From an uncultured Methanoregula sp. (GTDB taxonomy: Archaea > Halobacteriota > Methanomicrobia > Methanomicrobiales > Methanospirillaceae), in NCBI RefSeq assembly GCF_963677065.1, contig NZ_OY781872.1:2785419-2849418 (forward strand): a stretch of DNA of 64,000 bases, read 5' to 3'. Below, piece after piece: positions 53,765-62,739 of this stretch. The notes beneath the pieces are model-generated. The model searched no databases. It saw nothing but the letters and a program-made list of their open reading frames with translations, and had not been told where the DNA came from. Both the position numbers and the translations under genes were made by a program. Within the stretch, counting starts at the first letter, position 1. Each line of letters opens with the position of its first letter.

Positions 53765-53793
53765 GCTTTTTTTTAAAAAAGCCCGGTTTTTTT
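53765..53793 (+). terminator. Hairpin and T-run terminator
   Basis: GCTTTTTT (53765-53772) pairs with AAAAAAGC (53775-53782), followed by CCGG and seven T. It lies 16 bases after the regulator stop. Confidence 0.65.
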
Positions 53794-53836
53794 CCTGTCC
53801 GCGGTCCGGCATATTCCATCTGATAGCCGGCCGGAT

Positions 53837-54784
53837 TCAGAGCCTGCCCCCCCTGCATTTGCCGCTTGTTGTGATGATATTCACGGTGCTTTTTGGTATT
53901 TTTGATTCCAGGGAGAGTTGCATGCGGTCGATGAGCTCCTGCACCTCGCACATCGGCAGATCCCCTCTGAATTCAAGGAAGATATCAACATGTACGCTTC
54001 CCCCGCTCCGCCTCGACTTCACCCCGTGGAGCTGCTCGTAGTTGTGAAAATGGTCTGCCAGTTCCTTCACCACCACGAGCTGGAGTTCTTCCTCAAGAGT
54101 CCGGTCAAGCAGATCCGGGAGCGATGATACGATCAGCCGGATGCCGGAGAAGAGAAGGAGTCCTATGACAAAGAATGAGGCAACCGGATCGATATACACG
54201 GCCCACGGCAGGCCTGCGCAGAGTATCGCGAGGACCAGGGTTACGAGCACGACGATATTTGCAACGGCCTTTAAGCGGAAGAGGCGCCACTGGGAATCCA
54301 TAAGCGGGGAGGCTTCCCGCATGGCAATCCGGTAACTGCGGATCGAGAGGAAACTGTCGACTGCCGCCATGATGATGACAATGACAATGCCCACCTGGAC
54401 CCCCCCGCTGCCGAGTGATGCCGGAACAAGGATCCGGTAGGAGGCGGCAAAGATCAGGATGACAAAGGATATGAGCATGACGCTGCCGGTGATGATCCGG
54501 GCAATGTTCTCGTATTTTCCCATCCCGTAATCATAGATGCCGGGATCGCCCCGCGCAATCTTCCGTGCGATCATCCATGAGACGAGGACACCGACAGCCT
54601 CGTTTATGGTCTTGAGGGCCGATGCATAGAGAGTCACCGAACCGGAGAGGACCGCTGCGGCGAGCTTGGGTATGGCGGGAGCACTTGCTGCAAGAAGGTT
54701 AATGAACAGGGCAGATTCCCGTTCCTTTTCTGCAGCATGGAGAGAGTCTTCCCTGCTTTCCAGCGCCGGCCGGTTCATGTTCAT
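53837..54784 (-). CDS. CDF-like cation transporter with altered metal site
   Basis: 315 residues with six membrane helices (about 28-205) and a C-terminal cytoplasmic domain (about 215-305). Overall this is the CDF family. The metal-site residues differ from the usual pattern: helix 2 reads ASALKTINEAV where D-A-L-H-S-L-x-D is usual, and helix 5 has WRLFRLKAV where H-x3-D is usual. The substrate may differ from zinc, or the protein may be non-transporting. Convergent with the regulator at 52742. Confidence 0.78.
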   Translation of the reverse strand: MNMNRPALESREDSLHAAEKERESALFINLLAASAPAIPKLAAAVLSGSVTLYASALKTINEAVGVLVSWMIARKIARGDPGIYDYGMGKYENIARIITGSVMLISFVILIFAASYRILVPASLGSGGVQVGIVIVIIMAAVDSFLSIRSYRIAMREASPLMDSQWRLFRLKAVANIVVLVTLVLAILCAGLPWAVYIDPVASFFVIGLLLFSGIRLIVSSLPDLLDRTLEEELQLVVVKELADHFHNYEQLHGVKSRRSGGSVHVDIFLEFRGDLPMCEVQELIDRMQLSLESKIPKSTVNIITTSGKCRGGRL

Positions 54785-54956
54785 GATTCTCTCAAGTATT
54801 GGCTTCAGCAGCTGAAAAACCCGGTTACAACGCAGGCCCGTTCACCATTGCTCCTGTCGTGTCCGCAGAAATTTTTGCAGGACCGCAGAGCCAGGACTCT
54901 TTCTGAAATTACAAAAACCGGACTGGATCGGTATGGGGATAAAAAGGTACGGGGGG

Positions 54957-55625
54957 CTATGCCTCGGCTTTTTTCCGGCTGAGTTCTGCCTGGGCCTGGG
55001 AGTGCGAACCGGGCTTTCGGCGCATGGGGCAGACATCGATTCCCTTGAGATTGCCCATGGCAAACCCGAACCGGTCCCTTATTGTTTTGGGGAGGTCTTC
55101 TTCAGGAATCGCATAGAAACCGAAACTGCCATAGAAGTCCATGAGCTCGAGCTTGGAATGCATAAAAAGGGTCTCGTTCCTGCCGCACTCCTCGATCAAA
55201 AGGGACATGACCGAGCGGGCAAATCCCCTGAGCCGGTACTCGTCGAGCACGTACACGGCGTCCACTTCCAGGCCGTCCTCGTGCCGGGCGCAGCGGGCAA
55301 CGCCGATGATCCTGGTTCCGACAAAGACCGCAAAGAGCCGGTCGTGCTCCCGGTCGGCTTTCTGCTGATGGTAGTGGATCCAGAGTTCTTTCTCGGCCCG
55401 GACCATCTCGGCCGGCGTCAGTTCCCGGACTTCGACTGCCTCGTAGATCCGGGCCGACGGCATCGCCTTGCTTTCCGAGAAGATGGCTTTTCCGATCCTG
55501 CCGATAAAACCGGGCCGGAACGTGACAAAGCCGCCGCTCTCCTCGCCCGCTAAGGCATAGAGGGTGAGAAGCGTCTTGTCCTCGTTATATTCATCCACTT
55601 CAGCAGGTGCGGAGATCGTTGGCAT
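54957..55625 (-). CDS. GNAT acetyltransferase, copy 2
   Basis: 222 residues. The N-terminal 80 residues are an extra domain, then GNAT fold with acetyl-CoA loop LDEYRLRGFARSVMSLLIEE and the end YGSFGFYAIPEEDLPKTIRDR. The C-terminal GNLKGIDVCPMRR matches copy 1 at 46933. Substrate unknown. Confidence 0.85.
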   Translation of the reverse strand: MPTISAPAEVDEYNEDKTLLTLYALAGEESGGFVTFRPGFIGRIGKAIFSESKAMPSARIYEAVEVRELTPAEMVRAEKELWIHYHQQKADREHDRLFAVFVGTRIIGVARCARHEDGLEVDAVYVLDEYRLRGFARSVMSLLIEECGRNETLFMHSKLELMDFYGSFGFYAIPEEDLPKTIRDRFGFAMGNLKGIDVCPMRRKPGSHSQAQAELSRKKAEA

Positions 55626-55942
55626 GGTACTTCCGGATTTTTATTGCGGTCAGAGAAGAACCGGTTGTTTTCCCACGGGGATTATTGCGGGAAACTGCCG
55701 ATCCAATATTCTATAGCCGTTATCGTTCTCCCCATATAAATGATGGTGGTGACCCCGGTCTCCAGCCTTATGTCAGGTGTATTCCGGTGGAGTGTCTGCG
55801 GATGGTTATTTCCCTTTGTTGCCTGCACCCGGTTACCCCGGCAGATCCATAACGAAAGGTTCTTTCATGCCTCTTTCCAGTATCAGTATACGTAATTGCC
55901 GGCCGGTTGCCGGGTTATGTGCACTGTCAGAGGTGTGTAGCA
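55626..55942. other. Intergenic region before carbonic anhydrase
   Basis: 317 bases. CCATATAAATG at 55733-55743 and GTATACGT at 55885-55893 are TATA-like. TCAGAGGTGTGTA at 55927-55939 repeats the element seen before fdhC and before the winged-helix/PAS gene, and here serves as the ribosome site. No other feature is recognised. Confidence 0.5.
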
Positions 55943-56524
55943 TTGATTGATAAGCTCTTACTAGGGAACCTGAGGTTTAGGGAGACGGATTTTACCCCGA
56001 ACATTGATTATTACAAAGAACTGGCAGGAAGCCAGCACCCGACCACGCTCTGGATCGCGTGTTCTGATTCCCGGCTCCAGTCCGGGCACATCACGCAGGC
56101 CAGGGCCGGCGAACTCTTCATCCAGCGCAACATCGGCAACATCGTCCCGGTCCATGACTGGAACTTCGCAACCGTTCTTGAATATGCGGTCGTGCACTTA
56201 AAGGTGCAGGACGTTGTCATCTGCGGCCATTCGAACTGCGGGGCGATACGAGCGCTCGACAAGGAGAGCACGGACTCGTACATCCCGCTCTGGCTCAACA
56301 ATGCCCGCGAGGCCAAGACACGGGTGGATGCCAAGATCAGCCCCCCGGAGACCGTGCTTGAGAAAGAGGAACGGTACAAACTTATCGAACAGGAGAACGT
56401 GCGGCTGCAGATCGAACACCTGCACACGTATCCGCTCCTCAAGAAGGCCGTGGATGAGAAGAGAGTGGAAGTTCACGGGCTCTATTACGATCTCGGTACC
56501 GGGATACTGGCCCGGGTCACCTGA
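55943..56524 (+). CDS. Beta-class carbonic anhydrase
   Basis: 193 residues. Zinc ligands are C40 (IACSDSR) and the His-Cys pair (ICGHSNCGAI), with Asp and Arg of CSDSR as the catalytic dyad. It hydrates CO2. TTG 55943 is chosen because AGAGGTGTG lies six bases before it; further upstream codons lack a ribosome site. Carbon dioxide supply suits methanogenesis. Confidence 0.93.
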   Translation: MIDKLLLGNLRFRETDFTPNIDYYKELAGSQHPTTLWIACSDSRLQSGHITQARAGELFIQRNIGNIVPVHDWNFATVLEYAVVHLKVQDVVICGHSNCGAIRALDKESTDSYIPLWLNNAREAKTRVDAKISPPETVLEKEERYKLIEQENVRLQIEHLHTYPLLKKAVDEKRVEVHGLYYDLGTGILARVT

Positions 56525-56622
56525 TCGTTTTTTTCATTATCCGATGCCGGTTAATTCCGTGATCTTTTCTGCCTCACCGGCCGCCTGCCCCGGACTGCCG
56601 GAATAACGTAAAGAAAAAAAAA

Positions 56623-57291
56623 TTATGCAGATTCTGCACTCTCGTAGATCATGCAGAGGTAGCGGGCTTCCCAGATGGTGATGAACGGGAGCACGATGAA
56701 GAGAATGAATGTCCCGACAACGGGGATGAGCGAGCAGATGAGCTCGATGATGCAGATGATGATCCCCATGATGATCAGGGCAATGATATAGGTGATCCAC
56801 CCGATCTTGCCAATGGTTGCCATAATCGCGCCAAAGTTGAAGGCCTCACCCATGCTGCCGGTGCGGGCAAAGCGGATGATACCGATCGAGGAGATGATCC
56901 CGATGATGATGGCAAGGATGATGAAGACGAGGAGGCCGAGCATGAATGTGCCAAGAGCTCCTATCACGATCTGGTTGACCGCTGCCGTGTCGGCCCCGGC
57001 TGCAATAACTTCCGTGATGACCGGGACAAGCGTCAGGAACGCGACGATGAATAAGGGGATCGCGTAAATGATGCAGATCACCAGGTACTTGATACCGTCG
57101 ATGAAGAGCGTTACCCAGTTCTCGACCTCGGGAGCGGGTTTTTCGCCCCGGTAGATCCGCAGGGTGTAGCCCATGAGGGGGAGCGTCAGGAGGATCGTTG
57201 CTATCAGGAGCAGGATCCATTTCACCCATTTGCCAACAAGACCTTCCTTTGCATAGCCAAAGGATTCACCAATTAATTTTCCAAAATCCAT
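56623..57291 (-). CDS. DUF4013-type membrane protein
   Basis: 222 residues with six or so membrane helices, with FGKLIGESFGYAKEGLVGKWVKW before the first, a hallmark of DUF4013 proteins in methanogens. The start ATG at 57291 follows GAAGGTGAC. Unknown function; no catalytic motif. The frame before it (ATG 57348) lacks a ribosome site. Confidence 0.8.
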   Translation of the reverse strand: MDFGKLIGESFGYAKEGLVGKWVKWILLLIATILLTLPLMGYTLRIYRGEKPAPEVENWVTLFIDGIKYLVICIIYAIPLFIVAFLTLVPVITEVIAAGADTAAVNQIVIGALGTFMLGLLVFIILAIIIGIISSIGIIRFARTGSMGEAFNFGAIMATIGKIGWITYIIALIIMGIIICIIELICSLIPVVGTFILFIVLPFITIWEARYLCMIYESAESA

Positions 57292-57511
57292 ATCAGTCAC
57301 CTTCCATTGATGATAAGTGACGTTTTGGTGTGCCGCTATAAAAAACACTTGATTTGAAGCGGGATTTTGGGAAAATCAGTGGGTAAAACCGTTTGCCGGA
57401 CACGCGGGGCGGCATCTGCCCGCAGGTCCGCGTCTTTCCCGCACTTCCCGGACCTGCCGTTTTCTCCTGCCGACCGGTGTCCGTCCTTTTCATAAGGAAA
57501 AACGTGCTGCG

Positions 57512-57889
57512 TTACGGACCCGAAACCACGTCATAAGAGTAGGAATACTGGCAGTCGATGTTGCTGAATTCGGCAATGACGGCCTGTTCGATCCTCTTCT
57601 CCCCGGGGGCCAGGGAAGGGATCTCAATTGTCCGGGTTGCGGGATGACAGTACGTCAGGAGCGGGGCAATATCGATTTGGACCCGGACATTGGTATAGGT
57701 CCGGTTCGACGGGTTGGTAATCCGGAACTGCGGGGTGTACATATCGACCGAGCCGATGTTTGCCGTTTCAGGGGTACCGATATCGGAACTCGTCACCGTG
57801 ATGTCCGTGTTATGCGGCCGGGATATGCACCCGGCACTCCCTGCAGCGATCATCAGCACAACAATAATCAGCAGCCCTGAGGTTTTCAT
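57512..57889 (-). CDS. Small lipoprotein
   Basis: 125 residues. A signal with a lipobox (AAGSAGCIS), then an Ig-like beta-rich domain (FRITNPSNRTYTNVRVQIDI). Two Cys downstream (CHP, CQY) may form a disulfide. Likely outer-surface attached. Unknown function. Confidence 0.75.
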   Translation of the reverse strand: MKTSGLLIIVVLMIAAGSAGCISRPHNTDITVTSSDIGTPETANIGSVDMYTPQFRITNPSNRTYTNVRVQIDIAPLLTYCHPATRTIEIPSLAPGEKRIEQAVIAEFSNIDCQYSYSYDVVSGP

Positions 57890-57938
57890 GGGATCACGAC
57901 AGTTCTGAAAAAGAGTATTTCCGTATTTTTATTTGTGC

Positions 57939-58262
57939 TTACCCGAACCCGCCGGAATGGATACAGGGTTGTACGCCGGTATTCCGAGGGCTGCAGGCTT
58001 GCGGATTTCTATGGCGTTCTGTTTCTGCCTGCAATGCCCCGGGTTTTTGGGCAATCCAGATCTCCCGGATGACGAGGCAGATCACATCCGTGAGAAGGCC
58101 GAACATCGGGATGATTGCAAGAATGACCCAGACCGGTCCGAGCATCTTCTGTTCTTTTGCATCCCGGAGGATGAGCCAGGCGATGAGCAGCTGGATGACC
58201 CAGATGCCGATCATCATGACCGACGATGCTCCGGAGTATGACGAATACAGGTAGGGGTGCAT
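57939..58262 (-). CDS. Small membrane protein
   Basis: 107 residues with two hydrophobic helices (about 14-32 and 43-65) and a basic, Pro/Gly-rich tail. No family recognised. ATG 58262 starts the frame; ATG 58217 is another possible start. Its coding status is reasonable because of the regular helix pattern. Confidence 0.55.
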   Translation of the reverse strand: MHPYLYSSYSGASSVMMIGIWVIQLLIAWLILRDAKEQKMLGPVWVILAIIPMFGLLTDVICLVIREIWIAQKPGALQAETERHRNPQACSPRNTGVQPCIHSGGFG

Positions 58263-58364
58263 ATGAGCGGACCCGGTACGGGAGATGATATGTTTTTTCT
58301 GTTGGCCGGTTCGGTAAAATCCCCCGCGAGCCGGTTTGGGAATAATCTTGCGGGAACCCGGGAT

Positions 58365-59267
58365 CTACCGGTCCGCTGCAGCTGGGGTCTGCCGTATCCA
58401 GGCCCGGAGCCGCAGGCCGTTGATGCACAGGGTTATCCCGAGAAGAACCGTGATCGTACCGAGAATTTCAACAAACAGTACCAGGATGCCTGCAGGACAG
58501 ACTTGAAGGAGGATGGTTAAGACAAGCGAGATGATGCCGATCGCCATGCGGCTGTAAAATCCTTCCGGCACTGCGCTTTTTCCTTTTGCCACCCGGAAGA
58601 GCAGCATGACAGCGCTTGCAACCATCCAGACCGTGAGGACGCCAAGGATGCCCGTGACCCAGTATTTCATGGGCAGGAGAAACGCGAAGATCCCTGCTGC
58701 GAATATTACGGTTCCCGAGAGGAGATCCCGGATCCTGTATCTCAATTGCCGTTTTGCACGAAATGTCCGTATGAAGAACATGACTGCAATACCTAGGATG
58801 GCAAGCGGGAGGAGCATATCGAAGATTTGCTCGAAGATCCGTACAGGGTTATTCAGAATAAAGAATCCCACCACACCCAGGAGGACCCCGTACATGACCT
58901 GCTCGTGCCAGATGAACCTCTGGGTTCTCAGGCTGTCAGCCATGCTCTTTGGGTCAGTCCTCCGGCTGTCCATGATCAGGGCCATGAACGTGTCGCTGAT
59001 CATAAGGACCAGGGGAGCGTCATCGATGAGGTGCAGAAGGGGATTTTTTCCGGGATCATACCGGTCCAGGTGCACCCGCCAGCTGGTTTTTGTCTCGTGC
59101 ACATGAAACCGGCCTTTCCGGTAACTTGCGATGGTACCGGGGGATGGGACATTGATCCGTGACAGAATCCAGCCGGGATCCAGGGGCTCGGTGACCGACT
59201 CTTTTTGTATCTCGACCTCCCATATGCCCTGACGCAGAGGTCCTAAATAATCATCCAGCCTGGTCAT
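58365..59267 (-). CDS. Membrane hypothetical protein with soluble N-terminal domain
   Basis: 300 residues from ATG 59267. About 120 residues of soluble domain (DPGWILSRINVPSPGTIASY, DDAPLVLMISDTFMALIM), then six hydrophobic segments (about 135-285). The second half is like DUF308-type membrane proteins. An ATG at 59315 is upstream in frame, but a TATA-like TTTTATTAAA lies only about 15 bases before that one, which favours the shorter start. Unknown role. Confidence 0.7.
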   Translation of the reverse strand: MTRLDDYLGPLRQGIWEVEIQKESVTEPLDPGWILSRINVPSPGTIASYRKGRFHVHETKTSWRVHLDRYDPGKNPLLHLIDDAPLVLMISDTFMALIMDSRRTDPKSMADSLRTQRFIWHEQVMYGVLLGVVGFFILNNPVRIFEQIFDMLLPLAILGIAVMFFIRTFRAKRQLRYRIRDLLSGTVIFAAGIFAFLLPMKYWVTGILGVLTVWMVASAVMLLFRVAKGKSAVPEGFYSRMAIGIISLVLTILLQVCPAGILVLFVEILGTITVLLGITLCINGLRLRAWIRQTPAAADR

Positions 59268-59527
59268 TATCCCCGCCTTCTGCAGTTGTTCTGTACACGA
59301 CTGTTTTGCTCTCATCTGCCTTTAATAAAACGAATCTGCACGGACCGTTTTCACGCGGGTATCCAGCTATTTGTTCATTGAAGCCACAGAAGGTCACCCT
59401 TAAGGACCGGGGTATTTTCTTAATAGGGTATGGGAATATCCGCCCCTCATAGTAAACGTGAGGTTACGGACACGAATCTATTAATAATCGTCAGGAGAGT
59501 TGTTATTAAAAAAACCGGGCCGACTCC

Positions 59528-62488
59528 ATGAATCCCATCCCTTCTCTCGAAGACGAGTTACAGTTCCTCAAAATATCTGTTGAGCGATCATCCGATGAGG
59601 TCTTCTGGCTTGATTTTGAGGGAAACATACTCTATGCCAATGACGCGGCCAGCCGGATTACCGGTTATTCCCGGCAGGAACTCTGCGCCATGAAGATATT
59701 TGAGCTGGATCCGGAGATGCCCCCGGGGGCATGGGAAGCCTCGGTTGCCGATCTGCGGGAGAAGAAGACCCAGTTCATCACATCCCGGCACCGGTGCAAA
59801 GACGGTACGATTATCGATGTCGATATCCTGGCAGTCTATGTCAATCATGGCGAAAGGGAGTTCAGTTTTGCCTATGTCCGGGATATCACGGAGCGCAAAC
59901 GGGCTGAAGCCCTGCTCCGGGAGACTGACAGGAAATACCGCCTGCTTGCGGATCATGTCCATGATGTGATCTGGACTACCGACCGGGATATGCATTTCAC
60001 CTACGTCTCCCCCTCGGTCACGGCTCTCAGGGGTCTGACTCCCGAAGAGGCCATGGGAGAGACCTTCCGTGAGGCCCTGATCCCGGAGTCCTACCGGGTA
60101 TTGATGGAGAGCCGCGAACAGGGACTGGCAGAATGGAAGAAAGGCGGATCGGTTCCCCGCAACATTGTCCTGGAGCTGGAATTCTGGCGGAAGGATGGAA
60201 CAACGGTATGGACCGATGTGGCAATCACCCCTGTATTTGATAAAAACAGGATTCCTGCCGGGGCTGTCGGCATTATCCGGGATATTTCCCTAAGAAGGCA
60301 GATGGAGCAGTCCCTGCGGGAGAGCCAGGAAAAACTCCGGGCGGTCATGGACAACCTGCCGGATCTCGTTCTTGTCCACCGCAACGGGATCATCCAGTAT
60401 GTCAATCCCTCCATGATCGATAACATGGGGATAGCCCCGGAAAATGTCCTGAACACGTCAATTCTGGATTACATTCCCGCCAGGTACCATGCCCGTATCG
60501 CTTCTGCCGTCCGCGAGCGGACCGAGAACGGCCGACACGAACCGTACGAGATCGAGATAGAATCGCCCGTGAAAGGCCACCGGGTGGTCCTCATCCGGGG
60601 CTCGAACATAGAGTTCGACGGCACCCCTGCAGTCCTGACCGTGCTGACCGATGTCACCGATCAGAAACAGGCAGAAGATGCGCTCCGGGAGAGCGAAGAG
60701 AAGTTCCGGTCGTACGTGGAGAATGCCAATGACATCGTATTCTCCCTGACCCCCGAGGGGATTACCTCATATGTCTCCCCGAACTGGACCGAAGTGCTGG
60801 GGCACGATACTGCTGAAATTATCGGAAGACCGGTACGGCACATTCATCCCGACGATTTACCCCGGGTCCAGGAATTCATCCGGCAGACTGTCGCGAATAA
60901 GAAAAAGGCGGGCGGGATCGAATACCGGATACAGCATAAGGACGGTACCTGGCAGTGGCATACCCAGAACATCTCACCGGTCTACGATGCCGGTGGCAGG
61001 GTTATCGCAATCCACGGCATCTGCCATGACGTCACCGAACGTAAAAAAGCAGAAGAAGCGCTCCGGAAGAGCGAGGAGAAGTTCCGGTCGTACGTGGAAA
61101 ATGCCCATGATATCATTTATACCCTGACGGATGAGGGCATCTTTACCTATGTCTCCCCGCGGTGGACTGAACTGCTCGGACACGATGCCCGCGAGGTTGT
61201 CGGCAAGTCGTTCAGTGTGTTTATCCATCCCGACGATCATCAGGCCTGCCGCGAATTTATCCGGCAGGTTCTCTCAACCGGTGAAAAGAAGGGCGGGATT
61301 GAGTACCGGATTCAGCACAAAGACGGCACCTGGCGTTGGCATACCACCACGGCCTCGCCCCTTTGCGATGATGCGGGGTCGATTACCTCGTACCTCGGGA
61401 TCTGCCGGGATATCACGGACCGCAAGAGAACCGAAGAAGCCCTCCGGAAGAGCGGGCAGCAGCTGGCCGATGCAATGGATATCGCATCCTTAGTGAACTG
61501 GGAGTACGATGCCGCCACCAATCTCTTCACGTTCAATGACCGGTTTTATGCGCTCTATGGTACGACCGCGGAGCGTGAAGGCGGCCTGCAGATGTCTCCG
61601 GACACCTATGCCCGGGAGTTCATCCACCCGGACGACCGGCATCTCATGTTTATGGAACTGGAGAACATCCTGAAGACAACCGATTCAAGGTACCTGGCCC
61701 ATCTTGAACACCGCATCATCCGGAGGGACGGGGAAGTCCGGCAGATCAGCGTACATATCCGGGTCACCCTGGATGCCGAAGGCCGGCTGGTCCGGACCCA
61801 CGGGGCGAACCAGGATATCACCGAGCGGAAACAGGCCGAAAAAGCGCTTGGCCGTGCAAACCGCCAGCTCACCCTGCTCAACGGCATCACCCGGCACGAT
61901 ATCCTCAACAAAGTCTCGATCATCCTCGGGTTCCTTGCTGTTGCAGAGAACAAAGAGAGCGATCCGGAGATTTGCAGGTACCTTGAAAAGATAGAGTCCG
62001 CAACTGCCGCAATCCAGTCGCAGATCGAATTCACCCGGATGTACGAGAATCTCGGCACCCACGAGCCGCAGTGGATCGATCTGGATACGGTCATGCCCCG
62101 CCAGTATATCCCCCCTCCGATCACCCTGAATTCCGATGTGAAAGGCGTCCAGGTATTTTCCGACCCGATGCTGGAAAAGGTGTTCTTCAACCTTCTTGAC
62201 AACTCGATCCGGCACGGGCAGAGGGTGTCTGAAATCCGAATCTCGGCCCGCCTTTCGGACGGGAACCTTGTGGTGGTGTGGGAGGACAATGGTGTCGGCA
62301 TTGCAGCAGACGAGAAGGAGCGGGTCTTCGAACGGGGGTATGGGAAGAACACCGGCCTTGGTATGTTCCTGGTCCGGGAGATACTTACCCTGACGGGTAT
62401 CACGATATCGGAGACCGGGGAGCCGGGCCGGGGGGCCAGGTTCGAGATCCTGGTCCCGAAGGGAGCCTTCCGGGTTCATGATGCATAA
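59528..62488 (+). CDS. Multi-PAS histidine kinase
   Basis: 986 residues, soluble. Six PAS domains in tandem, about 10-128, 137-258, 265-380, 390-515, 517-645 and 655-780. The fourth and fifth begin ESEEKFRSYVENANDIVFSL and KSEEKFRSYVENAHDIIYTL, so they were duplicated recently. H-box NGITRHDILNKVSIILGF, then ATPase with NSIRHGQRV, EDNGVGIAADEK and GLGMFLVREIL. Signals are sensed in the cytoplasm. No receiver gene is adjacent. Confidence 0.93.
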   Translation: MNPIPSLEDELQFLKISVERSSDEVFWLDFEGNILYANDAASRITGYSRQELCAMKIFELDPEMPPGAWEASVADLREKKTQFITSRHRCKDGTIIDVDILAVYVNHGEREFSFAYVRDITERKRAEALLRETDRKYRLLADHVHDVIWTTDRDMHFTYVSPSVTALRGLTPEEAMGETFREALIPESYRVLMESREQGLAEWKKGGSVPRNIVLELEFWRKDGTTVWTDVAITPVFDKNRIPAGAVGIIRDISLRRQMEQSLRESQEKLRAVMDNLPDLVLVHRNGIIQYVNPSMIDNMGIAPENVLNTSILDYIPARYHARIASAVRERTENGRHEPYEIEIESPVKGHRVVLIRGSNIEFDGTPAVLTVLTDVTDQKQAEDALRESEEKFRSYVENANDIVFSLTPEGITSYVSPNWTEVLGHDTAEIIGRPVRHIHPDDLPRVQEFIRQTVANKKKAGGIEYRIQHKDGTWQWHTQNISPVYDAGGRVIAIHGICHDVTERKKAEEALRKSEEKFRSYVENAHDIIYTLTDEGIFTYVSPRWTELLGHDAREVVGKSFSVFIHPDDHQACREFIRQVLSTGEKKGGIEYRIQHKDGTWRWHTTTASPLCDDAGSITSYLGICRDITDRKRTEEALRKSGQQLADAMDIASLVNWEYDAATNLFTFNDRFYALYGTTAEREGGLQMSPDTYAREFIHPDDRHLMFMELENILKTTDSRYLAHLEHRIIRRDGEVRQISVHIRVTLDAEGRLVRTHGANQDITERKQAEKALGRANRQLTLLNGITRHDILNKVSIILGFLAVAENKESDPEICRYLEKIESATAAIQSQIEFTRMYENLGTHEPQWIDLDTVMPRQYIPPPITLNSDVKGVQVFSDPMLEKVFFNLLDNSIRHGQRVSEIRISARLSDGNLVVVWEDNGVGIAADEKERVFERGYGKNTGLGMFLVREILTLTGITISETGEPGRGARFEILVPKGAFRVHDA

Positions 62489-62739
62489 CCGGGTCTTGCG
62501 GTTTTTGCCGGGTTCCAAAGAGCCCGCCTGAGGTGCTCCGGGAATATCGGGAGACCCGGGTCCGCGTACCCGCCCGGCAGCAGCCGGCCGGGGAGGCGAC
62601 ATCCGGCTTCCCCACAAATGAATTTTGAAGGGAAACCCGGAACCATTCCGGAATTTTTTCCCCGGGCATTTCTGAAATCAGGCAGCCGATCCGGTTGCGA
62701 TCATCTTTATCATCCCTGCCAAAAAACAGCTGATACACA

